DNA of 64,000 bases from Emticicia agri (GCF_004168285.1 NZ_SEWF01000005.1:179809-243808); one strand, 5' to 3'; positions 19,647 to 29,875 are shown, counted from the stretch's first letter. Numbers and translations: made by a program. Notes: a model not told the origin generated them from the sequence alone.

Positions 19647-20813
19647 TCAGATAAAAGACTTAATTGCCATACCAAGCATAGCTACCACCACTATCCAACC
19701 AATAAACTGGAGAAAAATTGAGTGTTTGTAGGTTCCCATTAGTCTTGTTTGCCTGCTCACTAATAAAATAATGGCTAAACCCACAGGTAAAATAAAACCA
19801 TTGAGTGTGCCAACCCATACCAAAACAGCAACCGGTTTACCAATTACTACGAAAACAATGGTTGAAAAAACAATGAAGCCAATTATGATTTGCTGATGAA
19901 ATTTTTCGAAGACCGGATGAAAGGTGCGAAAGAAAGAAACGGAAGTATAGGCTGCCCCTACTACCGAGGTGATAGCTGCACACCAGATAACAATACCAAA
20001 AATTTTATAACCTATATTTCCTGCTGCTTGCTGAAATACCGAAGCCGCAGGATTATCTTTGCTTAAACTAAATCCTGCTACTACTACCCCTAAAGAAGCT
20101 AAAAATAGCAGATAACGTACAATAGCCGTTACTAAAATACCTGTAGATGCACTTTTATTAATCTGAGGTAGATTCTCCTGCCCGCCTATTCCGGCATCAA
20201 TTAAGCGGTGTACACCTGCAAAGGTAATATATCCACCTACTGTTCCGCCAACGAGAGTGATAGTAGCTAAAGCATCAAATTTTTGAGGGATAATGGTGTG
20301 GTGTATAGCATCCAAAACCGGCGGTTTAGCTACAAATACTACATATAAAATCAGGACAATCATAGCAAATCCTAAAATTTTAGCAAAGTTATCCATTACT
20401 TTGCCTGCTTCTTTAGATAAAAATATCCCTATTGCTATAATAGCACTGATCACTGCTCCAGTTTTTACATCTATCCCAAAAAGTACCTCAAAGCCTAAGC
20501 CTGCGCCTGCTACATTTCCGATATTAAAAGCCAACCCTCCGATTACAATCAGAAAAGCTAATAAATAGCCAAGCCCTGGAGCTAAATCATTGGCTAAATC
20601 CTGTGCTCTTTTGTTACTGACAGCTACTACTCGCCAGATATTTAGCTGTGTTGCAATATCTAACAGAATTGACAATAAAATAACAAAGCCGAAACTTGCT
20701 AATAGTTGACCTGTAAAAACAGTAGTTTGAGTCAGAAAACCAGGTCCTATGGCAGAAGTTGCCATCAGAAAAGCCGCACCTGTAATAGCTCCTTTGTAGT
20801 TATTTTTTGTCAT
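19647..20813 (-). CDS. NRAMP-superfamily transporter without the usual metal-binding motifs
   Basis: 388 residues, about 11 membrane helices. SAIGPGFLTQTTVFTG in helix 1 and GGTVGGYITFAGVHRLID in helix 6 align with NRAMP proteins, but the metal-coordinating DPGN and MPH motifs of manganese/iron transporters are missing (GPGF and VGGY stand there instead). It therefore belongs to the divergent NRAMP-related branch that includes B. subtilis YcsG, whose substrate is uncertain. The transport of Mn2+ cannot be assumed. The gene is alone; the regulator operon follows with 93 bases between. Confidence 0.85.
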   Translation of the reverse strand: MTKNNYKGAITGAAFLMATSAIGPGFLTQTTVFTGQLLASFGFVILLSILLDIATQLNIWRVVAVSNKRAQDLANDLAPGLGYLLAFLIVIGGLAFNIGNVAGAGLGFEVLFGIDVKTGAVISAIIAIGIFLSKEAGKVMDNFAKILGFAMIVLILYVVFVAKPPVLDAIHHTIIPQKFDALATITLVGGTVGGYITFAGVHRLIDAGIGGQENLPQINKSASTGILVTAIVRYLLFLASLGVVVAGFSLSKDNPAASVFQQAAGNIGYKIFGIVIWCAAITSVVGAAYTSVSFFRTFHPVFEKFHQQIIIGFIVFSTIVFVVIGKPVAVLVWVGTLNGFILPVGLAIILLVSRQTRLMGTYKHSIFLQFIGWIVVVAMLGMAIKSFI

Positions 20814-20957
20814 TAGTGATTAGGTTAAAACTTTTATTTTGAACAGGAAGCGAACTGCTTTTATGCTAATAAGTAATAATATATAGGTTTTTACTTGATT
20901 ATCAGCAAGTTATCAATTGTTCCCAGTATTAGAAAAGGTTTGATAATTTTTTATAAT

Positions 20958-20990
20958 AAAGAAAGGCATGACTGAGCCATGCCTTTCTTT
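20958..20990 (-). terminator. Intrinsic terminator of gcvP
   Basis: AAAGAAAGGCATG (20958-20970) pairs perfectly with CATGCCTTTCTTT (20978-20990), loop ACTGAGC. It lies 22 bases beyond the gcvP stop on that strand, with T's following on the minus strand. Confidence 0.9.
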
Positions 20991-21011
20991 ATAAAATCAA
21001 ATATCCTAAAA

Positions 21012-23885
21012 TCACCCTTCATACTCCTCCACCGGAGGGCAAGCGCAAACTAAATTCCTGTCCCCATAAGCAGAGTCAATACGGCTTACGGTTGCCCAGA
21101 ATTTGTTGGCTTTTACGTAGGGTAACGGAAAGGCTGCTTTTTCTCTGGTATATTGTTTATCCCAGTTTTCGGCTAATACTACTGCTGCCGTATGTGGGGC
21201 ATTTTTCAATACATTATTCGCTTTGTCAGCATTGCCTGCTTCTACTTCGCTGATTTCTTCTCTGATAGTCAACATGGCATCACAGAAACGGTCAAGTTCT
21301 GCTTTTGATTCTGACTCTGTTGGCTCAATCATCAAAGTTCCTGCAACCGGGAACGACAAGGTTGGGGCATGGAAATTATAGTCCATCAAACGTTTGGCTA
21401 CATCTTCTGCTTCTACGCCTGCCGATGATTTGAACGGGCGTAAATCTACAATCATTTCGTGCGCACAACGGCCGTTGCTTCCGGTATAGAGAATCGGATA
21501 TTTTTCTTCCAGACGGGCCTTGATATAATTGGCATTCAGAATCGCATATTTAGTGGCATTGGTTAATCCCTCACCGCCCATCATAGCAATATACGCATAA
21601 GAGATAGTCAGGATACTGGCACTACCATAAGGCCCTGCCGAAATAGCATGAACTCCATCATAACCCGATACAGGTACTACTTTGTGGTTGGGTAAGAAAG
21701 GCACCAGATGTTGAGCTACACCAATTGGCCCCATACCCGGACCACCCCCACCATGCGGAATACAGAAGGTTTTATGCAGATTCAGGTGGCAAACGTCTGC
21801 TCCTATAGAAGCAGGAGAAGTTAAGCCTACCTGTGCATTCATATTGGCTCCATCCATATATACCTGTCCACCGTTCTGATGAATAATGGCACAGATTTCT
21901 TTGATTGATTCTTCAAAAACACCGTGTGTTGATGGGTAAGTAGCCATCAGACAAGAGAGTCTGTCTGCATATTGCTCTGCCTTGGCTTTCAGGTCTTCTA
22001 CATCTATGTTTCCTCTTTCGTCGCATTTGGTTACAATCACCTGCATACCTGCCATCACAGCCGATGCCGGATTAGTACCATGTGCCGACGACGGAATCAG
22101 GGCAATATTACGATGCCCCTCTTCACGGCTTTCATGATAAGCTCTGATAACCATTAAGCCTGCATATTCGCCCTGTGCGCCTGAATTAGGCTGTAGCGAC
22201 ATTCTGGCAAAACCTGTAATGGCGCACAACCAGTCATTCAACTCTTCAAATAACTGCTGGTAACCCTGTGTTTGTTCTTGTGGTGCAAATGGGTGCATCT
22301 TCCCAAACTCAGGCCAGGTAACCGGAATCATTTCGGCGGTGGCGTTGAGTTTCATGGTACAACTTCCCAACGAAATCATGGAATGTACCAAAGACAAATC
22401 TTTGTTTTCCAATGATTTCAGATAACGCAACATCTCGTGTTCGGTATGATAGCTACTGAATACCGGATGAGTCATATAAGCAGAAGTACGATTCAGACTT
22501 GGGGCAAAAACCACATCAATCTCACTTTTCAGATTAATTGTTGTCTCTTTTCCGCTTGCTTCTGCAAAAATCTTCAATAATTCTTCAACATCAGCCAGAG
22601 TCTTGGTTTCGTCAAAAGAGATACTTACATTGCCTTGGTCAAGGTATCTGAAATTTACGCCTTGTCTTTCAGCAATGGCACGAAGTGCGGTGCTATCTTC
22701 TGTATGAAGCGTAACGGTATCGAAATAATTATGAGTCAATAACTGATAATCCAGTCCTTCTACTGATTCGGCAAATAGTCTCGTTAGGCCATGAACTTTG
22801 GCTGCTATATTTTTCAAGCCTTGCGGGCCATGATAGACGCCATAGGCCGCCGCCATTACTGATAGCAGTACCTGAGCAGTACAGATATTAGAAGTAGCTT
22901 TTTCACGGCGGATATGTTGCTCACGGGTTTGTAAGGCCATACGTAAAGCACGGTTGCCTTGTGCATCTACCGATATGCCTATGATACGACCCGGAATCTG
23001 ACGTTTGAAAGCATCTTTAGTAGCAAAGTAAGCCGCATGAGGGCCACCATAGCCCATAGGCACACCTAAACGTTGCGCTGAACCCACTACTACATCAGCA
23101 CCCATTTCACCCGGAGGGGTTAGTAAGGTCAAGGCTAATAAATCGGCTGCTACGGCTACTGTTACATTCAGTTCATGTGCCGAGGTGATTAAGTCTGTAT
23201 AATCATATACTTCTCCGTTAGTAGCCGGATATTGCAACAATACGCCATATACCTCTTCTTGTGTCAGGTCGAAAGTTTCATGGTTTCCTACTACTACTCT
23301 GATACCCAGCGGTTTTGCACGACCTAATACCACATCAATGGTTTGTGGATGACAAAGCTCTGAAACGAAAAAAGTATTGGCATTTTTCTTCGCAGCCGGA
23401 CGGATATTGTGCAACATCGTCATAGCCTCTGCTGCTGCCGTGGCTTCATCCAATAAAGAGGCATTGGCAATTTCCATTCCTGTCAGGTCAATTACCATTG
23501 TCTGAAAGTTCAGCAGCATTTCCAGACGACCCTGAGCAATCTCTGCCTGATAAGGAGTATAAGCCGTGTACCACGCAGGGTTTTCGAGAATATTTCTCAG
23601 AACAACGTTCGGCACTGTGGTATCATAATACCCTGTACCTATGTATGATTTAAAAATCTTGTTTTTTTGTGCCAGCAATTTAAAGTCAGCTAAGAAATCA
23701 GCTTCTGATTTAGCTTTTGGCAAATTTAAAGGTGCTTGCAGACGAATCTGCTCCGGAACTGTTTGATTGATGAGTGTTTCAAGCGAATCGGCTCCGATGG
23801 TTTTTAACATTGCCTGTAAGTCATTTTCGCTTTTGCCTTGGTGTCGGCTTTCAAAGGATTCTTGAGTATTGAGATTGATTTTCAT
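21012..23885 (-). CDS. gcvP: Glycine dehydrogenase (aminomethyl-transferring), glycine cleavage P-protein
   Basis: 957 residues from ATG 23883-23885; the open frame extends 31 codons upstream, but only the later start fits the family. It is the fused, homodimeric form with two PLP-enzyme halves; the PLP lysine is K705 in [17 protein letters not shown]. It decarboxylates glycine and passes the aminomethyl group to the H-protein. The genes for T-, H- and L-proteins are not nearby, as is usual in Bacteroidota. No glycine riboswitch was seen in the leader; a TATATTTG -7 element lies at 23976-23983. Confidence 0.97.
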   Translation of the reverse strand: MKINLNTQESFESRHQGKSENDLQAMLKTIGADSLETLINQTVPEQIRLQAPLNLPKAKSEADFLADFKLLAQKNKIFKSYIGTGYYDTTVPNVVLRNILENPAWYTAYTPYQAEIAQGRLEMLLNFQTMVIDLTGMEIANASLLDEATAAAEAMTMLHNIRPAAKKNANTFFVSELCHPQTIDVVLGRAKPLGIRVVVGNHETFDLTQEEVYGVLLQYPATNGEVYDYTDLITSAHELNVTVAVAADLLALTLLTPPGEMGADVVVGSAQRLGVPMGYGGPHAAYFATKDAFKRQIPGRIIGISVDAQGNRALRMALQTREQHIRREKATSNICTAQVLLSVMAAAYGVYHGPQGLKNIAAKVHGLTRLFAESVEGLDYQLLTHNYFDTVTLHTEDSTALRAIAERQGVNFRYLDQGNVSISFDETKTLADVEELLKIFAEASGKETTINLKSEIDVVFAPSLNRTSAYMTHPVFSSYHTEHEMLRYLKSLENKDLSLVHSMISLGSCTMKLNATAEMIPVTWPEFGKMHPFAPQEQTQGYQQLFEELNDWLCAITGFARMSLQPNSGAQGEYAGLMVIRAYHESREEGHRNIALIPSSAHGTNPASAVMAGMQVIVTKCDERGNIDVEDLKAKAEQYADRLSCLMATYPSTHGVFEESIKEICAIIHQNGGQVYMDGANMNAQVGLTSPASIGADVCHLNLHKTFCIPHGGGGPGMGPIGVAQHLVPFLPNHKVVPVSGYDGVHAISAGPYGSASILTISYAYIAMMGGEGLTNATKYAILNANYIKARLEEKYPILYTGSNGRCAHEMIVDLRPFKSSAGVEAEDVAKRLMDYNFHAPTLSFPVAGTLMIEPTESESKAELDRFCDAMLTIREEISEVEAGNADKANNVLKNAPHTAAVVLAENWDKQYTREKAAFPLPYVKANKFWATVSRIDSAYGDRNLVCACPPVEEYEG

Positions 23886-23975
23886 CGGGAAGTTAAAATG
23901 TGTTATTGAACGACCCGCCGCAGCGGTAAATGCACTATTGCTAATACAACAATAAGTACATTCCAGATTGTTCTG

Positions 23976-23983
23976 CAAATATA
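23976..23983 (-). promoter_or_regulatory. Probable -7 element of gcvP
   Basis: TATATTTG on the minus strand matches TAnnTTTG. No clean TTTG lies 19-20 bases upstream. The implied leader is about 85 bases. The remainder of the 23,886-24,207 gap is A/T-rich and contains the inverted repeat at 24,141-24,189. Confidence 0.5.
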
Positions 23984-24140
23984 ATAAAATTAGAAATTAG
24001 TTGTCGAAACAATTGACTTGAATAGCAGATAATTTTTATTAGAAAGAAACAATTTAGCTTTAGTTTTACCTAATGGCCTTACATTTTTTAGAAAAAATAT
24101 CTATCAAATTAGTAGAGTGATAGATAAATTGTCGATTTTT

Positions 24141-24189
24141 GATTGCAGATTGTCGAATAGGATATTAAATCAATTGACAATCTGCAATC
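24141..24189. repeat. Inverted repeat downstream of a sugar isomerase-like gene
   Basis: GATTGCAGATTGTC (24141-24154) pairs perfectly with GACAATCTGCAATC (24176-24189), loop 21 bases; the flanks (ATTGTCGATTTTT... / ...ACTCGAAAATTCC) extend the match imperfectly. It follows the minus-strand gene at 24,208 and may end its transcript. The word-like composition resembles the palindromes at 6,418 and 25,083. Confidence 0.6.
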
Positions 24190-24207
24190 GACACTCGAAA
24201 ATTCCTC

Positions 24208-25062
24208 TCATTTCAACAATCCCTTCACAAACTCATTATTCTGCAGATAGCTTTCAAACATGCTTCTTCCTTCAGGCACTGCACCTTCTATTTGCACACA
24301 GCCGGTATAGCCGATTTCATCAATACAGCGCCTTACTTCCATAAAATCCACCATACCTTTGCCTAAAAGGTAACCATTCTCTTTGAAATGAAATTCACAA
24401 ATCTGGTTTTGCTTACCCAACCAACGAATCTCTTTATAAATATCATACCCCATTTGCAGAGAGTTCGCAACATCATAATAACATTTGATGGCTTTTGAGC
24501 CTACAGCATCTATAATCTTCATGTGTTCTTCGGCACTCAACCATGATTCTATGCCCAAGGTTATACCCAATCTCTCGGCTTTAGGTGCTACCTGCCTGAA
24601 TTTTTTGATAACGACCTCCTGCCCTTTTGGGTCATTTTTCAAATCTCCATTAAAGAAAAAGGCTAATAAAACTACTTTGACGCCCAATGCTTTGGCAACA
24701 TCTATACTATCAGACACCCACTCGTCGGTACGGTTATCTGATTTGTAAGGTATATTGTTCAACTCCCCTATACCTAAGCCTGTAAAACCTACTTTAAAAA
24801 TATCGGCCAATGCTTTATAGGCTTGTTGCACGTCTTTATTGCGTAGGTGCATATTGTTTTCTGCCGAACCCAAACTTACCTGTACGCCATCTAAGCCAAT
24901 ACGCTTCGCCATTTCCATCGCACCTAAATTTCCGGTGTTGTTGATAGACCAGTCGCAGGCACCAACGCGAAACTGATTGTCTGTTGCAGCAAACAGTTCA
25001 TTATGGAAAAAGGAGGCCATCATGCCTCCCCCTATCCCTTTGATAATATTTCGTCGGTTCAT
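24208..25062 (-). CDS. Sugar phosphate isomerase/epimerase-like TIM-barrel protein with Tat-like signal
   Basis: 284 residues. The N-terminus MNRRNIIKGIGGGMMASFF is a twin-arginine-type signal. The rest is a xylose-isomerase-like TIM barrel: GLDGVQVSLGS, GIESWLSAEEH, CYYDVANSLQMGYD and EFHFKENG carry the metal-binding acidic residues and histidine of the AP_endonuc_2 superfamily. Substrate unknown; such secreted proteins act on sugars or inositols. It is next to a second family member, with a palindrome between them. Confidence 0.85.
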   Translation of the reverse strand: MNRRNIIKGIGGGMMASFFHNELFAATDNQFRVGACDWSINNTGNLGAMEMAKRIGLDGVQVSLGSAENNMHLRNKDVQQAYKALADIFKVGFTGLGIGELNNIPYKSDNRTDEWVSDSIDVAKALGVKVVLLAFFFNGDLKNDPKGQEVVIKKFRQVAPKAERLGITLGIESWLSAEEHMKIIDAVGSKAIKCYYDVANSLQMGYDIYKEIRWLGKQNQICEFHFKENGYLLGKGMVDFMEVRRCIDEIGYTGCVQIEGAVPEGRSMFESYLQNNEFVKGLLK

Positions 25063-25082
25063 AAATTTAATTAGTGAATAGC

Positions 25083-25126
25083 GAATGGTGAATTAGTGAA
25101 TAATGCTATTCGCTAATTCACCATTC
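25083..25126. repeat. Nearly perfect 20-bp palindrome between two isomerase-like genes
   Basis: Left arm 25083-25102 (GAATGGTGAATTAGTGAATA) pairs with right arm 25107-25126, one mismatch, loop ATGC. Words GTGAATTAG and GCGAATAG recur in the flanks on both sides (25,075-25,140). It lies behind the minus-strand gene that starts at 26,056 and may be its terminator. Confidence 0.7.
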
Positions 25127-25138
25127 ACTAATTCGTCA

Positions 25139-26056
25139 TTATTTATATCCCCATTTATTGATTATCTCTAAATCTTCTTTGATAGAATCTAACGGAGCTT
25201 TGCCTTGGTAAGATTCCTGCTCTATGATAAAATGTACCGTACCGCCAGATTTTCTACCCATATCAATGATTTCTTTTACATTGATAATACCTGTACCTAA
25301 CACAGCACTTTCATATTTTTCACCGGCTCCCTCTGCCGTTCCTTTTACGGCAATCTCATCTTTTACGTGCATCGACTCAAAACGACCTGGGAATCTTTTC
25401 AACAAATCAGCGGCTCTTCCGCCACCACCATACATATTACCAATATCCAATTGTTGAATCACGAGTTTAGGGTCTGTGTTTTGCAGAATAAGGTCATAAA
25501 CCGGTACAGCATTTAATTTAAGACTAAACTCGAAATCGTGGTTATGATAGCCATATTTCATTCCTGATTTCTGACATAATTCACCTGATTTATTGAAAAC
25601 ATCCATAAAACGTTTCAAACTATCCATGTCTTTACGCAGACTTACATCTAACCAGGGGCTTATCACATATCTTTGTCCGCAAATGGCGGCATCTTCTACT
25701 GTTTTTTTCCAAAGGTCAGTAAAATCATTTTTCGACTCGTCCCAGTGTTGTTTGCCCATTACTGTATGACCGCTCGGCATTTTCAAGCCTAAATCGTCCA
25801 GAATTTTCTTAAACTCTGTAGGTGAGTATCCGTAGAATTTACCATTTACATAATTGGCGTGTTCTACATTTTTATAACCCATATCAGCCACTTTTTTCAA
25901 AGTGCCCATTGGGTCTTTTTTCATATCATCACGCACTGAGTAGAGTTGCACACCCACCATTTCACCTTTCTTTTTTGCTGCAAATAACTCATGAGATAAG
26001 GCAGTGGAGGCTGCAAGAGCCATAGCTCCTTTTTGTAAGAAGTCTCGTCTTTTCAT
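25139..26056 (-). CDS. Sugar phosphate isomerase/epimerase-like protein with Tat signal
   Basis: 305 residues. MKRRDFLQKGAMALAAST is a clear Tat signal. The mature part is a TIM barrel with GVQLYSVRDDMKKD, GYHNHDFEFSL, LDIGNMYGGGG, HVKDEI and IEQESYQG, a typical AP_endonuc_2-superfamily set with metal ligands (H, D, H, E). It shares the fold with the next downstream gene but is not a recent duplicate, since the two differ in most motifs. Substrate unknown. Confidence 0.88.
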   Translation of the reverse strand: MKRRDFLQKGAMALAASTALSHELFAAKKKGEMVGVQLYSVRDDMKKDPMGTLKKVADMGYKNVEHANYVNGKFYGYSPTEFKKILDDLGLKMPSGHTVMGKQHWDESKNDFTDLWKKTVEDAAICGQRYVISPWLDVSLRKDMDSLKRFMDVFNKSGELCQKSGMKYGYHNHDFEFSLKLNAVPVYDLILQNTDPKLVIQQLDIGNMYGGGGRAADLLKRFPGRFESMHVKDEIAVKGTAEGAGEKYESAVLGTGIINVKEIIDMGRKSGGTVHFIIEQESYQGKAPLDSIKEDLEIINKWGYK

Positions 26057-26161
26057 AGTAATACTGATAGGTTTTTGATAGATAACGGTAATGTCCGTTT
26101 GGTTGAATCTTTAAATTTACTAATTGTCAATTGATTACTTAAATAAAACATTAAAAAAAAT

Positions 26162-26479
26162 TTACAAATAAGGCGAAACCATTGTTTTCAGCGATAGGAT
26201 GAGTTCTTCGTCCATAAACTGGTATTCATCAGGAATATCTAATACCATGATTTCCTTCTCATTAACAAGGTGAGGGAATTTTTGTTGAATACGTTGCTTA
26301 TGTTTTTTCTCCATCACAAAAACCACATCAGCCCATTGTAAGAGTTTCTCAGTCAGTTTGGTACGGGCACTGGGTTCCGTACCTGCCGATTTCACCTGAT
26401 GATAGGCATGGTTTTTAAAAATAGCCTCAGCAGTGGGGCTACGCCATTGGTTACGACTGCATACAAAAAGAAGATTCAT
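26162..26479 (-). CDS. Short low-molecular-weight protein tyrosine phosphatase-like protein
   Basis: 105 residues, shorter than classical LMW phosphatases (about 150). The P-loop CSRNQWRSPT at residues 7-16 fits C-x5-R with C7 and R13, and W-R-S replaces the usual G-N-I-C-R-S pattern. DIPDEYQF near residue 80 corresponds to the DP-acid loop. This short branch is a recognised subfamily; whether it acts on protein tyrosine or another substrate is unknown. It lies alone between two other minus-strand genes. Confidence 0.85.
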   Translation of the reverse strand: MNLLFVCSRNQWRSPTAEAIFKNHAYHQVKSAGTEPSARTKLTEKLLQWADVVFVMEKKHKQRIQQKFPHLVNEKEIMVLDIPDEYQFMDEELILSLKTMVSPYL

Positions 26480-26520
26480 TAATTATTTGTCCACAATTTT
26501 TTTAACTAACTATCAGAGGG

Positions 26521-27774
26521 TTAAATTTCTTTTATATCATAAGACCGCACTACACCAGTACCCATAAACCTGATACGTGTACCTACTATTTTACCGATAG
26601 GTTTTGTAAAATCACCCTGATAGGCAAGTTTCTCACCAACCCATATCTTGATTTTCTGGTTTTGTACTTCGCATTTTACCTTTACAAAATCCTGAAAATC
26701 TACGCCAAAATCTGAAAGGTCATTCGTTCTGCCCTCTCTCGTTTTCGCACCTACATTCAGGTGTATCTCTCCTACACAACCTTTAATACTTAAAGGAATA
26801 GCAATAATACCTTCGGTACCCAATAATACAATTCTGGTGTATTGACAAACTCCTTCCCCTCTCGAAAAAGTATGTTTTACTTCAGTTTCCATTAAAAAAT
26901 GCTCGCTTGAAACCGTGTTCTTTCCGGAAACTTTATGAATACTCGACCACAGCTTTTCTTTATTCAAATCAATACCTAAACTTTCAAAGTCCTTTTCGTC
27001 TATTCTCAAAGGCTTATGCTCATCAATTTTTTCTATCTCATGTCTGAATAAGTAAGCCGGAATCGGTTCTTTATCAATCATGCCCAACCAGCCATCTGAC
27101 TCTATAAATAAATCATGCTCTTTTACTATCGTATTATTCAGAATCAGTTTTGCCTGAAAATAACCGGGAGCATAATAAGTACTGGTGTACTCATGCTTAT
27201 ATTTATCTACCTTAAAGCGTCGTGAAGGGTCCCAGTTTTGCTGGATAAATACCGAGTCGGCATTAGAATCTGCGGCGTTATATTGAAAAATAACCGTGTT
27301 GGGCAATCCCTTGGCAACAGGCTTACTTGTAAAATAAATATTGCGATATGTCAGACCATTAGACTTGTTTTGGAAAGCCCACAAAACCCCGGTAAAAAGT
27401 ATAATTACCGTAGCTACTAATCCCCAATTGAATTTTTTCGGAACATACTCCGTACGTATGGTTGGCTCAGGTTCATCAAGGGTGAACGGTTGCTCATATA
27501 TTATAGCTCCGTTTTTCAGAAACTCTCTCCAGTTTTCGTAGCCTATAAACTGCGCCAGTACATTAAGCGTGGCAAGATTTGGTGTGCTGTCATATTTTAC
27601 CTTTCCCCAAATCCTTTTGAGTGTTGAGTTACTCAACGAAACTTTTGTTTTGGCAAAAATCAACTCGCTTAACTCCTCAAAATCCTGATTCTGCCAGTGT
27701 GCACTATCGCCCCAGGATAATTGAGTCTCCACTATTTCCTTACATTTTTCAATATAAAAACGCTCGTTGTTCAT
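26521..27774 (-). CDS. Membrane-anchored protein with N-terminal helical (HTH-like) domain, unknown
   Basis: 417 residues from ATG 27774; the frame is open 18 codons upstream. Residues 1-85 are helical, with AKTKVSLSNSTLKRIWGKVKYDSTPNLATLNVLAQFIGYENW, which resembles a short helix-turn-helix or domain used for binding partners. One membrane helix follows near residue 115 (VATVIILFTGVLWAF). The remaining 280 residues look like beta-rich extracytoplasmic domains. A cytoplasmic DNA-binding-like head joined to an outside sensor suggests a membrane-bound regulator, but this is inference. Confidence 0.68.
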   Translation of the reverse strand: MNNERFYIEKCKEIVETQLSWGDSAHWQNQDFEELSELIFAKTKVSLSNSTLKRIWGKVKYDSTPNLATLNVLAQFIGYENWREFLKNGAIIYEQPFTLDEPEPTIRTEYVPKKFNWGLVATVIILFTGVLWAFQNKSNGLTYRNIYFTSKPVAKGLPNTVIFQYNAADSNADSVFIQQNWDPSRRFKVDKYKHEYTSTYYAPGYFQAKLILNNTIVKEHDLFIESDGWLGMIDKEPIPAYLFRHEIEKIDEHKPLRIDEKDFESLGIDLNKEKLWSSIHKVSGKNTVSSEHFLMETEVKHTFSRGEGVCQYTRIVLLGTEGIIAIPLSIKGCVGEIHLNVGAKTREGRTNDLSDFGVDFQDFVKVKCEVQNQKIKIWVGEKLAYQGDFTKPIGKIVGTRIRFMGTGVVRSYDIKEI

Positions 27775-28032
27775 CGGAAATGAAATGAAAAGGTTTGCAA
27801 AAATTCTGAAAGGTTTAAATTTTAACAAACGCAGGATTACAAACTAAAATTAACGAAACTTTTTCGTATTCGGTTATTAACTCTTTTAAATGATATAAAA
27901 TTAAATCGAACGGCAACTTATAATAAGCCAGAGAAAGACCGTATTAGCGCCATTGCACTTTTCTCACTTAATTATTTTTTCGTTAATTTGAATAAGGTTA
28001 ATAAGCAGGTCATTCTTGTTAGCCTTGTATAT

Positions 28033-28749
28033 ATGGCTACATTTACCAGACTTGAGAAATTTTATGCCGAAGCCAAAGGGAATAAATGGTTTCGTGGGTT
28101 TACTGTTTTCTGTCGCATAACTTTAGCCTTAGGATTTATTCCGTCAGGTTGGGTAAAAACCATTGGCGAACGGTTTACAGCCCTATCCAATAATCATCCG
28201 TTAGGTAATTATTTTGAAGCCTTACACCATACAGGGTTTTATTATACTTTTATAGGTGTTTCACAGTTGCTGATTGCACTCTTATTAATAATTCCCAGAA
28301 CGGCAATTCTTGGTGCACTGCTCTATTTTCCTATCATTCTGAATATTTGTATCCTTACTTATGCTACCCGGTTTGAGGGCACTCGTATTGTAACTTTAAT
28401 GCTTCTGGCAAACCTGTATTTGCTATTCTGGCATTATGACCGCATAAAATATATTTTACCGTTTAACCAAATCAAAGAAGCGAATATCGAAACACAAAAG
28501 AAATCTTCTACCAACAAATTTCCATTCATATTTTTTGGTTGTGTGATTCTGGCTATTGCTTCGGTGATAATCATTAACATTTTTTTGTTTGACATCCGGC
28601 CAGGAAATTCATTGATTGAATGCACCAATGGCTGTGCAGGTAGTGATAAAAAAGCCTGTGAAGAATTCTGCGATTGTATTCACAACCAGGGCAAACCGCT
28701 TGAAAAATGTTTAGAAAAATACCATACAGCTAAAAAAAGGAAGGAATAG
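28033..28749 (+). CDS. DoxX-like membrane protein with cysteine-rich tail
   Basis: 238 residues from ATG 28033; a TTG at 27988 is in frame but lies in the promoter-like TTAATTTG region. Four DoxX-like helices occupy residues 15-140 (RITLALGFIPSGWVKTIG, FIGVSQLLIALLLIIP, LLYFPIILNICILTY). After a fifth helix (about residues 155-185) the C-terminus has five cysteines in about 30 residues (CTNGCAGSDKKACEEFCDC), an unusual outside-facing addition that may bind metal or form disulfides. No function known. Confidence 0.75.
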   Translation: MATFTRLEKFYAEAKGNKWFRGFTVFCRITLALGFIPSGWVKTIGERFTALSNNHPLGNYFEALHHTGFYYTFIGVSQLLIALLLIIPRTAILGALLYFPIILNICILTYATRFEGTRIVTLMLLANLYLLFWHYDRIKYILPFNQIKEANIETQKKSSTNKFPFIFFGCVILAIASVIIINIFLFDIRPGNSLIECTNGCAGSDKKACEEFCDCIHNQGKPLEKCLEKYHTAKKRKE

Positions 28750-29248
28750 CTATGAGGCCATTATAATCAAATATCCTACTTTGAGTTTGCCAGCCATCGT
28801 ATTATTTTCTCCCAGATCAATATGCCATTACTCAATCTTTGAATCGTTAGCTTGATAAAGTTTCGGTTTTTCAGCCTAATTGTATCAGCATAAAGACCGA
28901 AAGGATAGTTCTTTCATATTCAAATGATTTAATTCAACGCAAAACAATGTAGAAACACCTGCTTTTAGCGTATTGCTGGCTATTCAAATATAAAAGCTAT
29001 AGGTTAATATTGGTACCCAAAACTTATTTTAAGGCAGGTCTTCTATTGTATACAAATCATTACAAAAAGCACTATAAATATACAAACCCTTTTTACCACT
29101 TAGTAAAATACTGATAAAACTCATGGAATCACTTTACTTTTTGACGAACTTTGTTTAATTGTTTAACGGACAAACAAAAACCATAAACTTTTCAGCTAAG
29201 ATTAGCCATTGAGGTTGATTAGCTGTTTTAAATTTACATTTTATAGCT
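28750..29248. other. 499-base gap with a possible remnant coding fragment
   Basis: No intact gene is seen. On the minus strand a 47-codon open stretch (28776-28916) reads like protein (NYPFGLYADTIRLKNRNF onward, ending in WLANSK and a stop), with no start codon and stops just upstream, so it may be the tail of a decayed gene or chance. The part near 29,200 is an A/T-rich leader of the lipoprotein gene. Confidence 0.35.
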
Positions 29249-29875
29249 ATGAAAAATTCACAAGTCTTACTGCTTGGGCTTATTATCCTGAGCAGTTGTA
29301 AATCTTCTGACCCTGCACCAGTGCCTGTCGACAAAACTGAATTTACAGTCGAAAGCATTATCGGAACCAATACCGGAAATATTGTTGCTTCCCGTAAAGG
29401 CTTTTTTAGTCTATCAGATGGAAAAGTTTACTCTCAAACAGAAGCCGTTGCTGTTTCAGACCAGATTGATTTTGCTTACAATTATCATGGAGGAGGTTGT
29501 AGTAGCTGTCGTTTTTTTGAAAATGTAAAACAGATGTCAACCCGAACCGGATATGTAAGTGCGTTTAGTACTGTTACTGATTCTCGTGTCGAAAATGTTG
29601 AGTATTATAACAAAATGTCGGTAGCTGCCTTTGATTCTGTTGAAACAGTTGCTGATTTTGAAAGGGTAGTAAAGAACTACAAAATCAAATTCGATGAAAT
29701 GTATGGTTCGGCTGATGTAACTAACCGAACTACTGATGCCGCAACCGGAAAAGTCTTCGGCTTTAAAGACAAAAAAGGACGCTTAGGATTCTTTAAAATC
29801 AGTAATTATACTGCTAATGTGGCAACAGGTAGCGCCACGCCTTTAACTATCAGTGTAAAGCTAAAACCCTTGTAA
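29249..29875 (+). CDS. Lipoprotein of unknown function
   Basis: 208 residues. The signal ends in LSSC with the lipid cysteine at 17. The mature part is beta-rich and contains GGGCSSCRFF with a C-x2-C pair (around residues 85-88), which could be a disulfide. No domain recognised. Many Bacteroidota genomes encode such solitary lipoproteins of about 200 residues. It is followed by a weak hairpin. Confidence 0.8.
   Translation: MKNSQVLLLGLIILSSCKSSDPAPVPVDKTEFTVESIIGTNTGNIVASRKGFFSLSDGKVYSQTEAVAVSDQIDFAYNYHGGGCSSCRFFENVKQMSTRTGYVSAFSTVTDSRVENVEYYNKMSVAAFDSVETVADFERVVKNYKIKFDEMYGSADVTNRTTDAATGKVFGFKDKKGRLGFFKISNYTANVATGSATPLTISVKLKPL

Noticed and set aside
23886..24110. Possible glycine riboswitch before gcvP
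   Set aside because: The leader is only about 85 bases from the predicted start and shows no tandem aptamer-like core; it is A/T-rich.
28776..28916. Protein-like 47-codon stretch on the minus strand
   Set aside because: It has no start codon, stops lie just upstream, and other frames do not extend it clearly. It may be a gene remnant, but chance cannot be ruled out, so it is only noted in the gap entry.
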